64,000 nucleotides of DNA from Anolis sagrei (lineage: Eukaryota > Chordata > Lepidosauria > Squamata > Anolidae). Of the stretch, positions 10,456-22,257 are shown piece by piece; positions within the stretch are counted from its first letter, which is position 1; every line of letters begins with the position of its first letter. The DNA is taken from contig NC_090023.1 of assembly GCF_037176765.1 (NCBI RefSeq), positions 7,671,542-7,735,541 of the forward strand, read 5' to 3'. Position numbers and translations under genes: made by a program. The notes under the pieces are model-generated. The model ran no database searches and was not told the DNA's origin. It saw only the letters and a list, made by a program, of their open reading frames with translations.

Positions 10456-11009
10456 ATTGTGTTTCTTGGCTGGCTTTTTTCTGCTCTTTCATTTCTTGCC
10501 TTGTCTGTGCCTGAATGTGTTATAACATCCGGAGGGGCAGTATCTGTGCCACAAGCAGCCTAATGGGGCCATAAATACGAACCAAAACTTGTCCTAGAAG
10601 TCTAGAAATGTTAGTAATATCATAAATAATATAAACAATCCCAAGAACTCTTTCCATCCTACAATAAGCAAGGCATGTTGTGAGTGGATTGACTGGAGGT
10701 TTCGGGATAGGGAATGTTTAGATTGGATTTGGCTTTGAAAAAAAGAGTCATAGTATAGCTGTGAATGCAGGAAGACATTTGCAGATTACATGTTTTTGAA
10801 TGTTTCAATGCTTGGAAGCCATTTCGGAAAGCATAGAAAAGTAGGCTTAGACAAGGGGACGTGACGGACAGATTCATATATTTGAAACGATGTCACATTG
10901 AAGAGGAGGTTTTATGCCACTCAGGAGACCAAAACACAATGGGGCAGTGCATTCAGATTGCAGGAAAATAGATTCCACCCAAACATTGCCCTTGTTGTTT
11001 CTTCCAACA
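10456..11009. other. unassigned intronic stretch
   Basis: Nothing recognised in the last GDPD5 intron here. Confidence 0.4.
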
Positions 11010-11843
11010 GTAATCTTGACAGATTAGAGAGATGAATGGCCAAAACTAACAAAATGAAGTTTAACAGTGACAAATGCAAGCTACTCCACTTTGGCAGGAA
11101 AAACGAAATGCAACGATAAAGAATGGGGGACAATGCCTGGATTGGGAGCAGTACGTGTGAAAAAGATATTGGAGTCCTTGTGGACAGGAAGTTAAACATG
11201 AGCCAACAATGTGATGTGGCGGCAAAAAAAGCCAATGGGATTTTGGCCTGCATCAATAGGAGCATAGTGTCTAGGTCCAGGGAAGTAATGCTACCCCTCT
11301 ATTCTGCTCTGGTTAGACCACACCTGGAATATTGTGTCCAATTCTGGGCACCACAATTCAAGAGAGATATTGACAAGCTGGAATGTGTCCAGAGGAGGGT
11401 GACTAAAATGATCAAGGGTCTGGAGAACAAGCCCTATGAGGAGCGGCTTGGGGAGCTGGGCATGTTTAGCCTGAAGAAGAGAAGGCTAAGAGGAGATATG
11501 ATAGCCATGTATAAATATGTGAGAGGAAGCCACAGGGAGGAGGGAGCAAGCTTGTTTTCTGCTTCCTTGGAGACTAGGACGCGGAACAATGGCTCCAAAC
11601 TACAAGAGAGGAGATTCCATCTGAACATGAGGAAGAACTTCCTGACTGTGAAAGCCGTTCAGCAGTGGAACTCTCTGCCCTGGAGTGTGGTGGAGGCTCC
11701 TTCTTTGGAAGCTTTTAAACAGAGGCTGGATGGCCATCTGTCAGGGGTGATTTGAATGCAATATTCGTGCTTCTTGGCAGAATAGGGTTGGACTGGATGG
11801 CCCATGAGGTCTCTTCCAACTCTTTGATTCTATGATTCTATGG
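11010..11843 (+). mobile_element. CR1 LINE, RT C-terminal half and 3' end
   Basis: A 210-codon open frame begins after the RT core and ends [13 protein letters not shown], with CR1 'attctatg' terminal repeats. 5'-truncated. Confidence 0.92.
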
Positions 11844-12258
11844 TTCCTCTCCCTCTGACAACCTCCCATATCTGAAGCTTGAATATTGTGAAAATGTGTT
11901 TTGCAGGTTCTAGCCACTAAGTGGCACCAAAGCCATTGCCATTTTCTTTTCTTAAGTCTGCAAGGTAAGAAAGCCAGATTGGTGAAAGTTTTCACACTTC
12001 ATGGTGGAGGGTTGCAGGAAAGCCCTGTGCATTTCAGGTGGATTTCAGCTTGCTTCCCTTCTCACGAATGGTTTCACTAACTCCAATCTGCTTCTCACTG
12101 CTTCTCTGCACTGACCATGCGAGGGTTTCCCACTTTTTAACAGCACAGACGCCTAACGCTTTCCACCTCAATGCCTTCTGTTTAGAGCTGGATTGAATCC
12201 AAGATTCAGAGGACCATTTTCAATATCCAGAAGGACAATATCCACCAATTTATCCTCA
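11844..12258. other. unassigned intronic stretch
   Basis: No repeat family or exon recognised. Confidence 0.4.
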
Positions 12259-12490
12259 GCTCCATCTACACTGATCATTTAATGCAGTTTGGGGCTTGCT
12301 CCAAAGTGGCAGCTAAAGAACAAACTCCCACAAAAGTGTGCAAAAGAAACACCTTAATGCGCATCAATGCTCTGCGGTTTGTGTCATCACCATCTGGGCA
12401 TCAAATTGACTCCAGGATTTCCTTTGCACATTGAAACCACTTTCTTCAATACTGGTTTGAAACTGCATTGAATGGTCAGTGTGTAGATGG
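12259..12490. mobile_element. MITE-like inverted repeat
   Basis: Ends 'ccatctacactgatcattta' and 'ggtcagtgtgtagatgg' are complementary, and both contain the 'aatgcagttt' motif shared by other small repeats at 5455 and 5945. Confidence 0.55.
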
Positions 12491-12940
12491 TGTCAGAGAG
12501 TGCTTCCTGGACTGTTGTTTGTGTGACGAAATGAAAATCGTGTGTAGTTCATATTTAATCAGCCCACACACTGCCTTGCCAGAGAAAGAAAATATTATAC
12601 GCAGATGAACAGTAAAGAACAAGTAGTTTACTCTTCGTAGTTCAGAACAACATATTTACAATGTCCTTTTATGAGAGATTTAAAATGGTCTTTCTTTGTC
12701 CATGTGGAGAAACTCCCTCCATGAAGCAAGAGTACACTCTAAACTCTCTTCTCTCTCTGCTTCTCTCTGAGCATCTGCATAGATGAAGTCTGAAAAATGT
12801 AACAGTATCCAGAAGTCCCAGGCTCAGCCAACTCCCCAGGCATGGCCCAACCAACCAGCTTCATGCATCTTATTTTACAGTTGACACATATACATTAATT
12901 GATTTCTTACATGCTCCGACACCCCTCCTTGTGTTAACAG
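12491..12940 (-). mobile_element. LTR retroelement remnant: 3' LTR with polypurine tract (fossil)
   Basis: On the - strand a purine run 'aaggagggg' (near 12937-12929) is followed at once by TGTCGGAGCATG, and the unit ends CTCTCTGACA at 12491. This is the arrangement of a polypurine tract and 3' LTR. Only a stub of interior remains. Family and age are uncertain; it looks old and broken. Confidence 0.55.
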
Positions 12941-13022
12941 GAAAATAAGTCTTTCACGTTTACATAGGAGGAGAATTACTGTAGCTGCTCCCTAATAAAA
13001 GTCTTATATTTAGTCTATATCA

Positions 13023-13181
13023 CAGCCATGGGCAAACTTGGGCCCTCCAGGTGTTTTGGACTTCAACTCCCACAATTCCTAACAGCCTCAGGCCCTCAGG
13101 AAAAGGAAAAGGCACAAGGTTGTTAGGAATTGTGGGAATGGAGTCCAAAACACCTGGAGGGCCCAAGTTTGCCCATGGCTG
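13023..13181. mobile_element. palindromic hAT-type MITE
   Basis: Terminal inverted repeats 'cagccatgggcaaacttggg' and complement. Flanks 'ctatatca' and 'ctctacca' match at 6 of 8 bases, consistent with an old 8 bp hAT duplication. Confidence 0.8.
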
Positions 13182-13327
13182 CTCTACCATCATTGGACAA
13201 AGGTTTTAAGGCAGCAGTGCTTCAAAGTTCACTACCAAAGAACTAACTGGCATATATAGTTTGTGTCCAACAAAACACACCAAATATTTTTAGGTATTTG
13301 TGGTGGATATCCCTTATCTGAAATGCT

Positions 13328-13580
13328 AGGAGCCCCCGGTAGCACAGTGGGTTAAACCCCTGTGCTGGCAGGACTGAAGACCAACAGGTCCCAGGTTTGA
13401 ATCCGGGGAGAGGCGGATGAGCTCCCTCTATCAGCTCCAGCTCCTCATGCGGGGACATGAGAGAAGCCTCCCACAAGGATGATAAAAACATCAAATAATC
13501 CAGGCGGCCCCTGGGCAACGTCCTTGCAGACGGCCAATTTTCTCACACCAGGAGTCACTCCTGACATGACAAAAAAAAAT
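13328..13580 (+). mobile_element. tRNA-derived SINE (type 3)
   Basis: It has the head 'ggtagcacagtgggttaa', B box 'ggtttgaatcc', and a different tail from type 1: 'gcagacggccaattttctca' and 'ctcctgacatgac' plus poly(A). Confidence 0.75.
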
Positions 13581-13639
13581 CTGAAATGCTTGGGACCAGA
13601 ACTGTTTAGGGTTATTATTATTATTAATATTATTAGATA

Positions 13640-13972
13640 AAAATAAAGGTGTTCCCCTGACATTAAGTCCAGTTGTGTCTGGCTCTGGAGATTGGTGCTC
13701 ATCTCCATTTCTAAGCTGAAGAGCCGGCGTTGTCCGTAGACACCTCCAAGGTGATGTAGCCAGCATGACTGCATGGAATGCTGTTACCTTCCCGCGAGAG
13801 TGGTACCTATTGATCTACTGAAATTTGCATGTTTTTGAACTGCTAGATTAGGAGAAGCTGGGGCTAACAGCGGGAGCTCACATCGCTCCCCGGATTCAAA
13901 CCTGTGACCTTTCGATCAGGAAGTTCAGCAGCTCAGCGGTTTAACCCACTGCACCACTGGGTGCTCCATTAA
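13640..13972 (-). mobile_element. tRNA-derived SINE (type 1), near full length
   Basis: In reverse orientation it runs from the 'ggtgcagtgggttaaaccgc' head at about 13970 to the 'cttaatgtcaggggaa' tail at 13655. Confidence 0.85.
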
Positions 13973-13974
13973 TA

Positions 13975-14972
13975 TTATTATTTAAGAATATTTATTTATT
14001 TATTTACTTACTTTATTTCTATACCGCTTTTCTCAGCCCTTAGGCGACTCAAAGCGGTTTACACAACAATGCAAAATATCACAAAACAGTATAATGCAAT
14101 TAAAACAGATTATAACATCAACAATTAACAACAGTATAACAATCATAACGCCTCAACAATAAAATCAGAATCCACTCTCATTATCCATTGTTCCATATTC
14201 CTATGTTCAATTTCACTGTTTAGTCAAACGCTTGTTCGAATAGCCAGGTCTTCACCTTCCTCCGAAATGCCAACAGCAAGGGGGCCGATCTGATGTCTGC
14301 AGGTAGGGCATTCCACAGCCGAGGGGCCACCACTGAGAAGGCGGGGCAGGGAGCAGGGCCTCCCCAGACGATCTTAGTGCCCTGGTCGGTTCATGGGTGG
14401 AGATGCGTTTGGAGAGGTAAGTAGGGCCAGAACCGTTTAGGGCTTTATAGGCTAATGCCAGCACTTTGAAGTGTGCCCAGTAGCAAACTGGCAGCCAGTG
14501 GAGCTGGCGCAACAGAGGAGTAGTATGCTCCCTGAGTGCCACACCAGTTAGCAACCTGGCTGCCGAGCGCTGGACCATTTGAAGCTTCCGAGCAGTCTTC
14601 AAAGGCAACCCCACGTAGAGAGCGTTGCAGTAGTCTAAGCGGGATGTAACCAGAGCGTGGACTACCGTGGCCAAGTCAGACTTCCCAAGGTACGGGCGCA
14701 GCTGGCACACAAGCTTTAACTGTGCAAATGCTCCCCTGGTCACCGCCGAAACCTGGGGTTCCAGGCTCAGCGATGAGTCCAGGATCACACCCAAGCTGCG
14801 AACCTGCGTCTTCAGGGGGAGTGTGACCCCGTCCAGCACAGGCTGTAACCCTATGCCCTGTTCGGCCTTACGACTGACCAGGAGTACCTCTGTCTTGTCT
14901 GGATTCAATTTCAATTTGTTCGCCCTCATCCAGACCGTTACAGCGGCCAAGCACCAGTTCAGGACCGCTAGG
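13975..14972 (-). mobile_element. L2-clade LINE, 3' part
   Basis: The - strand open frame of 242 codons contains MRANKLKLNPDKTEVLLVSR and SRLDYCNALYVGLPLKTARK, diagnostic of L2 RT C-terminal regions. The 3' tail is at 13975-14060 ('tttatttctataccgctttt'). It is 5'-truncated. Confidence 0.88.
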
Positions 14973-15924
14973 TGGCACAAAAGTCATACACAGAATGAAA
15001 TTTCTTGGAGATGGAAAAGTCTAAACAGAAAATCCATGTATGTTTATGTATAAGCTGATGGTCATTTCACACACAATGTTTTAAATAATTTTGTGCAAGA
15101 AGCAAAGAAAGAAACATTAGAAAGCAAAGGTGCTAATTGTCTCTGGTACCAACATGGACCATTTTGGAGTATTTTGGAATTATGAATAACAGATGCTCAG
15201 TCTGCATATATGACTCGAGCTCCCCTCTGCACAAAACCATGGATCTTTTCAATTGTCGATATTTCCTGTTTGCTTCGCTCCTGTACTGCAACCTGTCTGG
15301 ATATACTAAACTTTACATAAAATGATCTTACAAGGGGAATTTTAATCTTCTAGTTTGCATACGTTGGGATTAATGTGAGCCGAAGATGGAATGTGGATAA
15401 ACATCAGCTGTTGTGTGTATACTGACTTGGCATTGTGCACAATGGGATTTTTGCACATTTTTTCCACATTGCTTGTTCGGTGTGTTTAGTCTTCAGGTAC
15501 AAAATTAATTAATGTTTTTGTGGTCTGTCAATACGTCTCAATATTATCTGGGAAATTAGTTGATTAGTATCCAAAATTCCTAAGAATTGGGCACGACAAT
15601 TAATTAATTATTGATTGGTTAATTGGTTGTCAGACCTTTCTTCCAAGCTGAGCTTACAGTGTAAGCTTAAATAATATATGGAAGAGTAGACTCTCAGTTA
15701 ACCAGAACTAAAACAACAAAAAGAAGTGATACTTGAAATTAAAATAAAAATCAAATAAATTTTAACTGCCACTTAACTAACATCGCATACTACATTCACA
15801 AAGCTGTTTTTATCAAACAGTAAAACTATTAAATTGAATTGATCTGGTCCTTATTTGTTTTTAATTGCTGTATATTTGTAGTATGGAGTATAGTATTTTT
15901 AGGCTTATTTTAATAGTAACTCTC
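14973..15924. other. unassigned intronic stretch
   Basis: AT-rich, no repeat family or exon recognised. Confidence 0.4.
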
Positions 15925-17936
15925 AAGCAACCAGAAAGGAGGAAACCATGAAAATGAACAAAATCTGGTTACCAGCATTGAAAATACACCAAAATCAAGA
16001 TATAAATAAAGAACACCAGTCAGAAACCCGGGAACTCCAGAAAGTAAACAATCAAGGGCCAGTTAACACCTGCGAAAGAGAGGGTGCCTCCAGGCAACAA
16101 CAGCCAGGCTACCTGTATACAGATACCCTCACTGATTGAAGCTGCAAGGCTATTGGGCATTGTTTCACAGATAGATACACACAAACATTCCACTTGCCTC
16201 AACTCCAACAGAGCAACCTCCAGTCAACTAAGAGAAGGCTACCTCTATGCAGATACCCTCACTGATTGACTTTGAAGCTGCAAGGCTACTGGACATTATT
16301 CCATAGATAGATAGATACACACACAAACAATCCACTTGCCTCAACTCCAACAGAGCAACCTCCAGTCAACTAAGAGTAGGCTACTTCTATGCAGATACCC
16401 TCACTGATTGACTTTGAAGCTGCAAGGCTACTGGACATTATTCCATAGATAGATAGATAGATAGATAGATATTTAATAGAGTGATATACATTCCATTTGC
16501 TTCACCTCCAACAGAGCAACCGCCAGGCAACAAATGCCAGACTACCTTTATGCAGATGTCCTCACTGATTGACTTTGAAGATGCAGGGTGGACACTAATC
16601 CACACACGCACATATTCAATTTGCCTCACCTCCAACAGAGCAGCCTCCAGGCAACTAAGACCAGGCTACCTCTATGCAGATGCCCTCACTGGTTGACTTG
16701 GAAGCTGCAAGGCTACTGGACATTATTCCATAGATAGATAGATAGATAGATAGATATTTAATAGATTGATATACATTCCACTTGCTTCACCTCCAACAGA
16801 ACAGCCTCCAGGCAACAAATGCCAGACTACCTTTATGCAGATGCCCTCACTGATTGACTTTGAGGCTGCAGGGTGGACATTAATCCACACACACACATAT
16901 TCAATTTGCCTCACCTCCAACAGAGCAGCCTCCAGGCAACTAAGACCAGGCTACCTCTATGCAGATGCCCTCACTGGTTGACTTGGAAGCTGCAAGGCTA
17001 CTGGACATTATTCCATAGATAGATAGATAGATAGATAGATATTTAATAGATTGATATACATTCCACTTGCTTCACCTCCAACAGAGCAACCTCCAGGCAA
17101 CAAATGCCAGACTACCTTTATGCAGATGTCCTCACTGATTGACTTTGAAGATGCAGGGTGGACACTAATCCACACACACACATATTCAATTTGCCTCACC
17201 TCCAACAGAGCAGCCTCCAGGCAACTAAGACCAGGCTACCTCTATGCAGATGCCCTCACTGGTTGACTTGGAAGCTGCAAGGCTACTGGACATTATTCCA
17301 TAGATAGATAGAGAGATAAATATTTAATAGATTGCTATACATTCCACTTGCTTCACCTCCAACAGAGCAACTTCCAGGTAACAAATGCCAGGCTACCTTT
17401 ATGCAGATGTCCTCACTGATTGACTTTGAGGCTGCAGGGTGGACATTAATCCACACACACACACATATTCAATTTGCCTCACCTCCAGCAGAGCAGCCTC
17501 CAGGCAACAAATGCCAGGCTACCTTTATGCAGATGTCCACACTGATTGACTTTGAAGCTGCAGGGTGGACACTCATCCATACACACACACATATTCAATT
17601 TGCCTCACCTCTAACAGAGCAGCCTCCAGGCAACAAAGGACAAGCTACCTCTATGCAGATGCCCTCACTGACTGACTTTGCAGCTTCATGGCTACTCAAG
17701 CTTGCTAATTGCAACATTCACACTTGCTTTAAACAGACAAGGATTATTTCTCCCACCCTGGATATATATTCTCCCACAGGTATATATACACTCCACTTGC
17801 TTAATTGCCAACAGAACCTCTAAAGATGCCAGCCATAGATGCAGGCAAAATGTCAGGAGAGAATGCTGCTGGAATATGTCCATAGAGCCCGAAAAACTCA
17901 CAGTGACCCAGTGATTCCAGCCATGAAAGCCTTTAT
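15925..17936 (+). mobile_element. PLE (family B) with an expanded tandem array in its 3' part
   Basis: The left end encodes NRKEETMKMNKIWLPALK, the end of the PLE endonuclease frame also seen at 57110-57210. The right end (17695-17936) is the normal family-B tail. Between them, about 40 bp of the ancestral element has expanded into a 1.5 kb array. Confidence 0.75.
16150..17690. repeat. higher-order tandem array, 285 bp period
   Basis: Units of about 142 bp contain 'tatgcagatgccctcactg' and 'aactccaacagagcaacctc'-type blocks. Two unit types alternate, one with a 'tagatagata' microsatellite, so the array repeats every 285 bp (for example at 16481, 16766, 17051 and, less exactly, 17332). About 11 units are present. 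Confidence 0.9.
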
Positions 17937-18266
17937 CCAACATCAACAAATCCTCATGGGTGCTGGTTCACTGAGAGTAAAGTGCATTAAAAAGACAAAT
18001 AAAATACCTGTACACGAAGATGTGTTGGACATTGATCAATCTCTATGCATGAGAACATATATCTGCACATTCTCCAAAGTGAGTGTACAAAACAGCTGGT
18101 GGATATTATCCAGTTCATCCGCATTAATCATAGCATTCTTAGAGGCAAATGATCACTTATGGTTAATCATGGAGTGGGGAGTGTGATTGATTTTGTTTCA
18201 TTATCCGTGTTTTAATGCAATCTCTTCTTCTGTTTTGCGTCTTTGTTGGTGTTCGTTCTTCTCCAG
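17937..18266. other. unassigned end of last GDPD5 intron
   Basis: No repeat recognised. It ends with 'ttcgttcttctccag', the splice acceptor of the final exon. Confidence 0.5.
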
Positions 18267-18382
18267 AAATCAACAGCGGAGTGGAAATGACGGACGAGCT
18301 CTCCCTCTGCTCCGACAACGGCTACGCCAATGAGGTCGTGACCCCTATGGACCATCGAGAGGTCAAGCTCCGCATTGACTGA
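18267..18382 (+). CDS. GDPD5: GDPD5 final coding exon and stop
   Basis: The exon follows 'ctccag' and starts with two bases that complete a Glu codon. It encodes INSGVEMTDELSLCSDNGYA and ends MDHREVKLRID before TGA at 18380-18382. Human GDPD5 has the similar acidic motif SLCSDNSYDTYAN at this place, so this is the cytosolic C-terminal tail. The intron before it is about 9.5 kb and full of repeats. Confidence 0.92.
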
Positions 18383-18887
18383 GGCTGCCGGTTTGGGAAG
18401 GAGCTGGTGGTCTCCATAACCCTATATACACCCCCTGCAATCCAAAAATACCCCAACCCACTCCATGGTGCAAGTGCGGCTCTTTTGCAAGCTGCCTGGG
18501 ACTCGGACTCCCTTCTCCCCGACTCTTCATGCAATGGACTTTGTGAGGGTGGCCTGGTGCCTCTCCAGAAACTGAAGCTGGGCTGGGTTTCTTCAGAACA
18601 CTTTTTGTTGTTGTAAATACGCCCCCCCCCTTTTTTTTGTGTCCTTTTTCTTGCCCACAGCTGGGGGTGGGTTGGGTGGGTTGGTGGGGAGCGATGGGCC
18701 TGTCGATGAGGAGAAAACAGGCGACCGGACATGGTGCCTCCCAGTTGTCTTGGGCATCATGGCAGGCCGGTGGTGGAACCAACCCTGTTGTCTCCTCTCC
18801 TCCTCCTCTCTTTGGTGCAGCGATTCTTAGCTGAACTTATTTAAAGATGGATGTTGTGATATTCTTGTGATGTGTCATTATTATTAT
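18383..18887 (+). other. GDPD5: GDPD5 3' UTR (proximal part)
   Basis: Unique sequence follows the stop, including short C and T runs. No clear AATAAA was found before the BovB insertion at 18899, so the transcript end is not placed. Confidence 0.6.
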
Positions 18888-18898
18888 TATTACTATCT

Positions 18899-20019
18899 TG
18901 TTGTTGTTCATTCGTTCAGTCGTCTCTGTCCATGCCAGAGCTCCCTGTCGGCCGTCACCACCCCCAGCTCCTTCAAGGTCAGTCCAGTCACTTCAAGGAT
19001 GCCATCCATCCATCTTGCCCTTGGTCGGCCCCTCTTCCTTTTACCTTCCACTTTCCCCAGCATCATTGTCTTCTCTAGGCTTTGCTGTCTCCTCATGATG
19101 TGGCCAAAGGACTTCCACTTTGTCTCTAGTCTCCTTCCCTCCAGTGAGCAGTCGGGCTTTATTTCCTGGAGGATGGACTGGTTGGATCTTCTCGCAGTCC
19201 AAGGCACTCTCAGCACATTCCTCCAACACCACAGCTCAAAAGCATCGATCTTCCTTCGCTCAGCCTTCCCTCAGGTCCAGCTCTCACATCCGTAGGTGAC
19301 TATAGGGAAGACCATGGCTTTGACTAGGCAATGGATCTTTGTTGCCAGTGTGATGTCTCTACTCTTGACTATTTTGTCGAGACTGGACATTGCTCTCCTC
19401 CCAAGAAGGAAGCGTCTCCTGATTTCCTGGCCACAGTCTGCATCTGCAGTCATCTTTGCACCTAGAAATACAAAGTCTGTCACAGCCTCCACATTTTCTC
19501 CCTCTATTTTCCAGTTGTCAATCATTCTTGTTGCCATAATCTTGGTTTTTTTGACGTTTAGCTGCAACCCGGCTTTTGCGCTTTCTTCTTTCACCTTGAT
19601 TAGAAGGCTCCTCAGCTCCTCCTCGCTTTTGGCCATCAGAGTGGTGTCATCTGCATATCTGAGGTTGTGAATGTTTCTTCCAGCAATTTTCACCCCAGCT
19701 TTGCATTCATCCAGCCCCGCACATCCTCGCATGATGTGTTCTGCATACAAGTTAAAAAGGTTTGGGGAGAGGATGCAGCCTTGCCATATGCCTTTCCCAA
19801 TCTTGAACCAGTCTGTTCCTCCGTGGTCAGTTCTGACTGTTGCTCCTTGGTCCTTGTACAGATTCCTCAGGAGAGAGGGAAGGGGGCTTGGGATGCCCAT
19901 CCCACCAAGAACTTGCCACAATTTATTATGATCCACACAGTCAAAGGCTTTAGAATAATCAATGAAGCAGAAATAGATGTTTTTCTGAAATTCCCTGCCT
20001 TTCTCCATTCTCCAGCGGA
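18899..20019 (-). mobile_element. RTE-BovB LINE, 5'-truncated, with target duplication
   Basis: A - strand open frame of 245 codons has the RT motifs CFIDYSKAFDCVDHNKLW and LRYADDTTLMAKSEEELRSL, and downstream 'RGRPRARWMDGILEVTGL'. These are diagnostic of BovB. The 3' end is the 'gaacaacaacaa' repeat. 'tattactatct' flanks it at 18888-18898 and 20020-20030 (11 bp). Confidence 0.95.
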
Positions 20020-20289
20020 TATTACTATCTATCTATATAAAAATGCTCTGTGCATAATGAGTTCCTTAAAAACAAAAGAACCAATTAACAAAATCACACC
20101 AAATTTGGCAACAAAACGTCTCACAGCACAAGGAGTGACCATCACTCAAAAAACTGTGATTTTGTCATTTGGGAGTTGTAGTTGCTGGGATTTATAGTTG
20201 GCCTACAATCAAAGAGCATTCTGAACTCCATCCATGATGGAATTGAACCAAACTTGGCACACTGTCCTCAACAGCCTTGCTCAGGACTT

Positions 20290-20412
20290 GAAGGCTCAGG
20301 GCCATTACTTACTGACTTACTTAGGTGATCCACCATCATTTGAGGATGATGGTCCTCCAAGTGTAGTATCCTGGGTCCGTAGGTGACTGTGGAGCCCTAT
20401 TCTTGATCTGCA
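20290..20412 (-). mobile_element. LINE fragment with zinc-finger-like peptide (family Z)
   Basis: The - strand encodes CRSRIGLHSHLRTQD, seen again in the copies at 21455, 28215 and 50505. Confidence 0.55.
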
Positions 20413-21039
20413 TCTCCCATGACCAACAGAAAACTCCCATGACCAACAGAAAACACTAGAAGGGTTTGGTGGGCATTGACCTTGAGTTTGGGAGCTGTAG
20501 TTCACCTACATCCAGAGATCACTGTGGACTCAAACAATGATGGATCTGGACCAAACTCGGCTCAAGCACTCAATACGCTCAAATATGAACACAGATGGAG
20601 TTTGGGGGAAATAGACCTTGATATTTGGGAGTTGTAGTCATTGGGATTTATAGTTCGCCTACAATCAAAGAGCATTCTGAACTCCATCAATGATGGAATT
20701 GAACCAAACTTGGCACACAGGACTCCCATGGCCAACAGAAAATACTGGAAGAGTTTGGTGGGCATTGACCTTGAGTTTGGGAGCTGTAGTTCACCTACAT
20801 CCAGAGAGCACTGTGGACTCAAACAATGATGGATCTGGACCAAACTCGGCTCAAGCACTCAATACGCCCAAATATGAACACAGATGGAGTTTGGGGGAAA
20901 TAGACCTTGATATTTGGGAGTTGTAGTCATTGGGATTTATAGTTCGCCTACAATCAAAGAGCATTCTGAACTCCATCAATGATGGAATTGAACCAAACTT
21001 GGCACACAGGACTCCCATGGCCAACAGAAAATACTTAAG

Positions 21040-21160
21040 GCCACCCAGTCCAACTCTCTTCACCAGGGCAAGAAAATGTAATCAGAGCCCTCCTGACAAA
21101 GAGCCATCCAGTCATAAATATAGATAGATAGATGATAGATAGATAGATAGATAGATATGA
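21040..21160. repeat. CR1-like scrap and (TAGA)n microsatellite
   Basis: 'ggccacccagtccaactctc' resembles CR1 tails; a 'tagatagata' tract follows. Confidence 0.4.
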
Positions 21161-21454
21161 TTCACACACACAGAGAGAGATATAGTATCATAGATTTGAA
21201 AGAGACCCTGAAAGAAGGACTTATGATATGTTGCATATTCCAGAGTAGGCAAACCACACACTCTCCACATCAACACTGACAAAGAAACAACAAGAAATAC
21301 TGTTTACTCACAGGCATAAAGGAATTACATATATTAGAAACCAACACTTTCTCATTGCTATATTTTCCAGATCACCAGACTGGGCCACAGCAACGTGTGG
21401 CATACAGGTGGGAATCATCCTGCGTATCGGAGACCTCCAAATCACTGTCCTCAA

Positions 21455-21935
21455 CAGCCTTGCTAAGGTCTTGATGGCTCACTGCCATTACTTACTTGCT
21501 TACTTAGGTGATCCCTCATAGTTTGAGGATGATGGTCCTCCAAGTGTAGTATCCTGGCGTTGGGTCCGTAGGTGACTGTGGAGCCCTATTCTTGATCTGC
21601 ATCTTCTCCCACAGTGAGGGCATCGGTTTCCAGACGGAAGGCGGTCCCGGTCGGGGTTGGCTGGACGCGCCTACCTATTGGCACGTTTCTCTCTTTCACC
21701 CTCCATTCATGCCTCTTCAAATTCTGCAGCACTGCTGGTCACAGTTGACCTCCAACTGGAGTGCTCAAGGGCCAGGGCTTCCCAGTTTTGGTGTCTATGC
21801 CACAGTTTTTAAGGTTGACTTTGAGCCCATCTTTAAATCTTTTTTCCTGTCCTCCAATATTTCGTTTTCCATTCTTGAGTTCGGAATAGAGCAAATGCTT
21901 TGGGAGACGGTGGTCGGGCATCAGGGCCATGGCTT
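21455..21935 (-). mobile_element. LINE fragment, family Z C-terminus
   Basis: The - strand carries MPDHRLPKHLLYSEL and GGQEKRFKDGLKVNLKNC, the C-terminal end of a non-LTR retrotransposon protein. Clade not assigned. Confidence 0.65.
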
Positions 21936-22257
21936 AATGGGTTGAGCCGCCCCTGATCAGGGATAATGGGATTTGCAACCCAATAGCATTTCCAGCTCTG
22001 AGGTTAGGTAAAAGGTGAAAGGACATTTTAACAACAGACATCATATTCACATCTTGCATCTAAATATCCGGAGGGCCACAGGATGGGAACCACTGCTCTA
22101 CACAACAATTTTTGCAAAACACTGTCCACTGTCCTATGGCACACTTGGTAAAATCACAACCAGCAGCAATAAGATCCACCAACTGAAAGGTTGCCAGTTT
22201 GAAGCTGGGGTCAGGGTGAGCACCTAACTGTCAGCCCAGATCACTGTTTACCTAAGC
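21936..22257. other. unassigned stretch
   Basis: A short hAT terminus ('gatgggaaccactgctc') is at about 22082; the remainder is not recognised. Confidence 0.4.

Larger units (their letters stand above)
20032..21410 (+). mobile_element. Helitron-like element with internal tandem module
   Basis: It starts 'tctatataaaaatg' after A, as the complete Helitron at 36483 does, and includes 'aaatttggcaacaaaacgtc'. Near the right end lies 'gggccacagcaacgtgtggc', the Helitron 3' hairpin, but no CTAG end follows. The interior has two copies of a 290 bp module ('gggagttgtagtcattggga' at about 20626 and 20916). Confidence 0.6.

Noticed and set aside
16150-17690. Regular array considered as CRISPR-like
   Set aside because: Units are 142 bp, wholly repeated without unique spacers, and lie in a vertebrate PLE.
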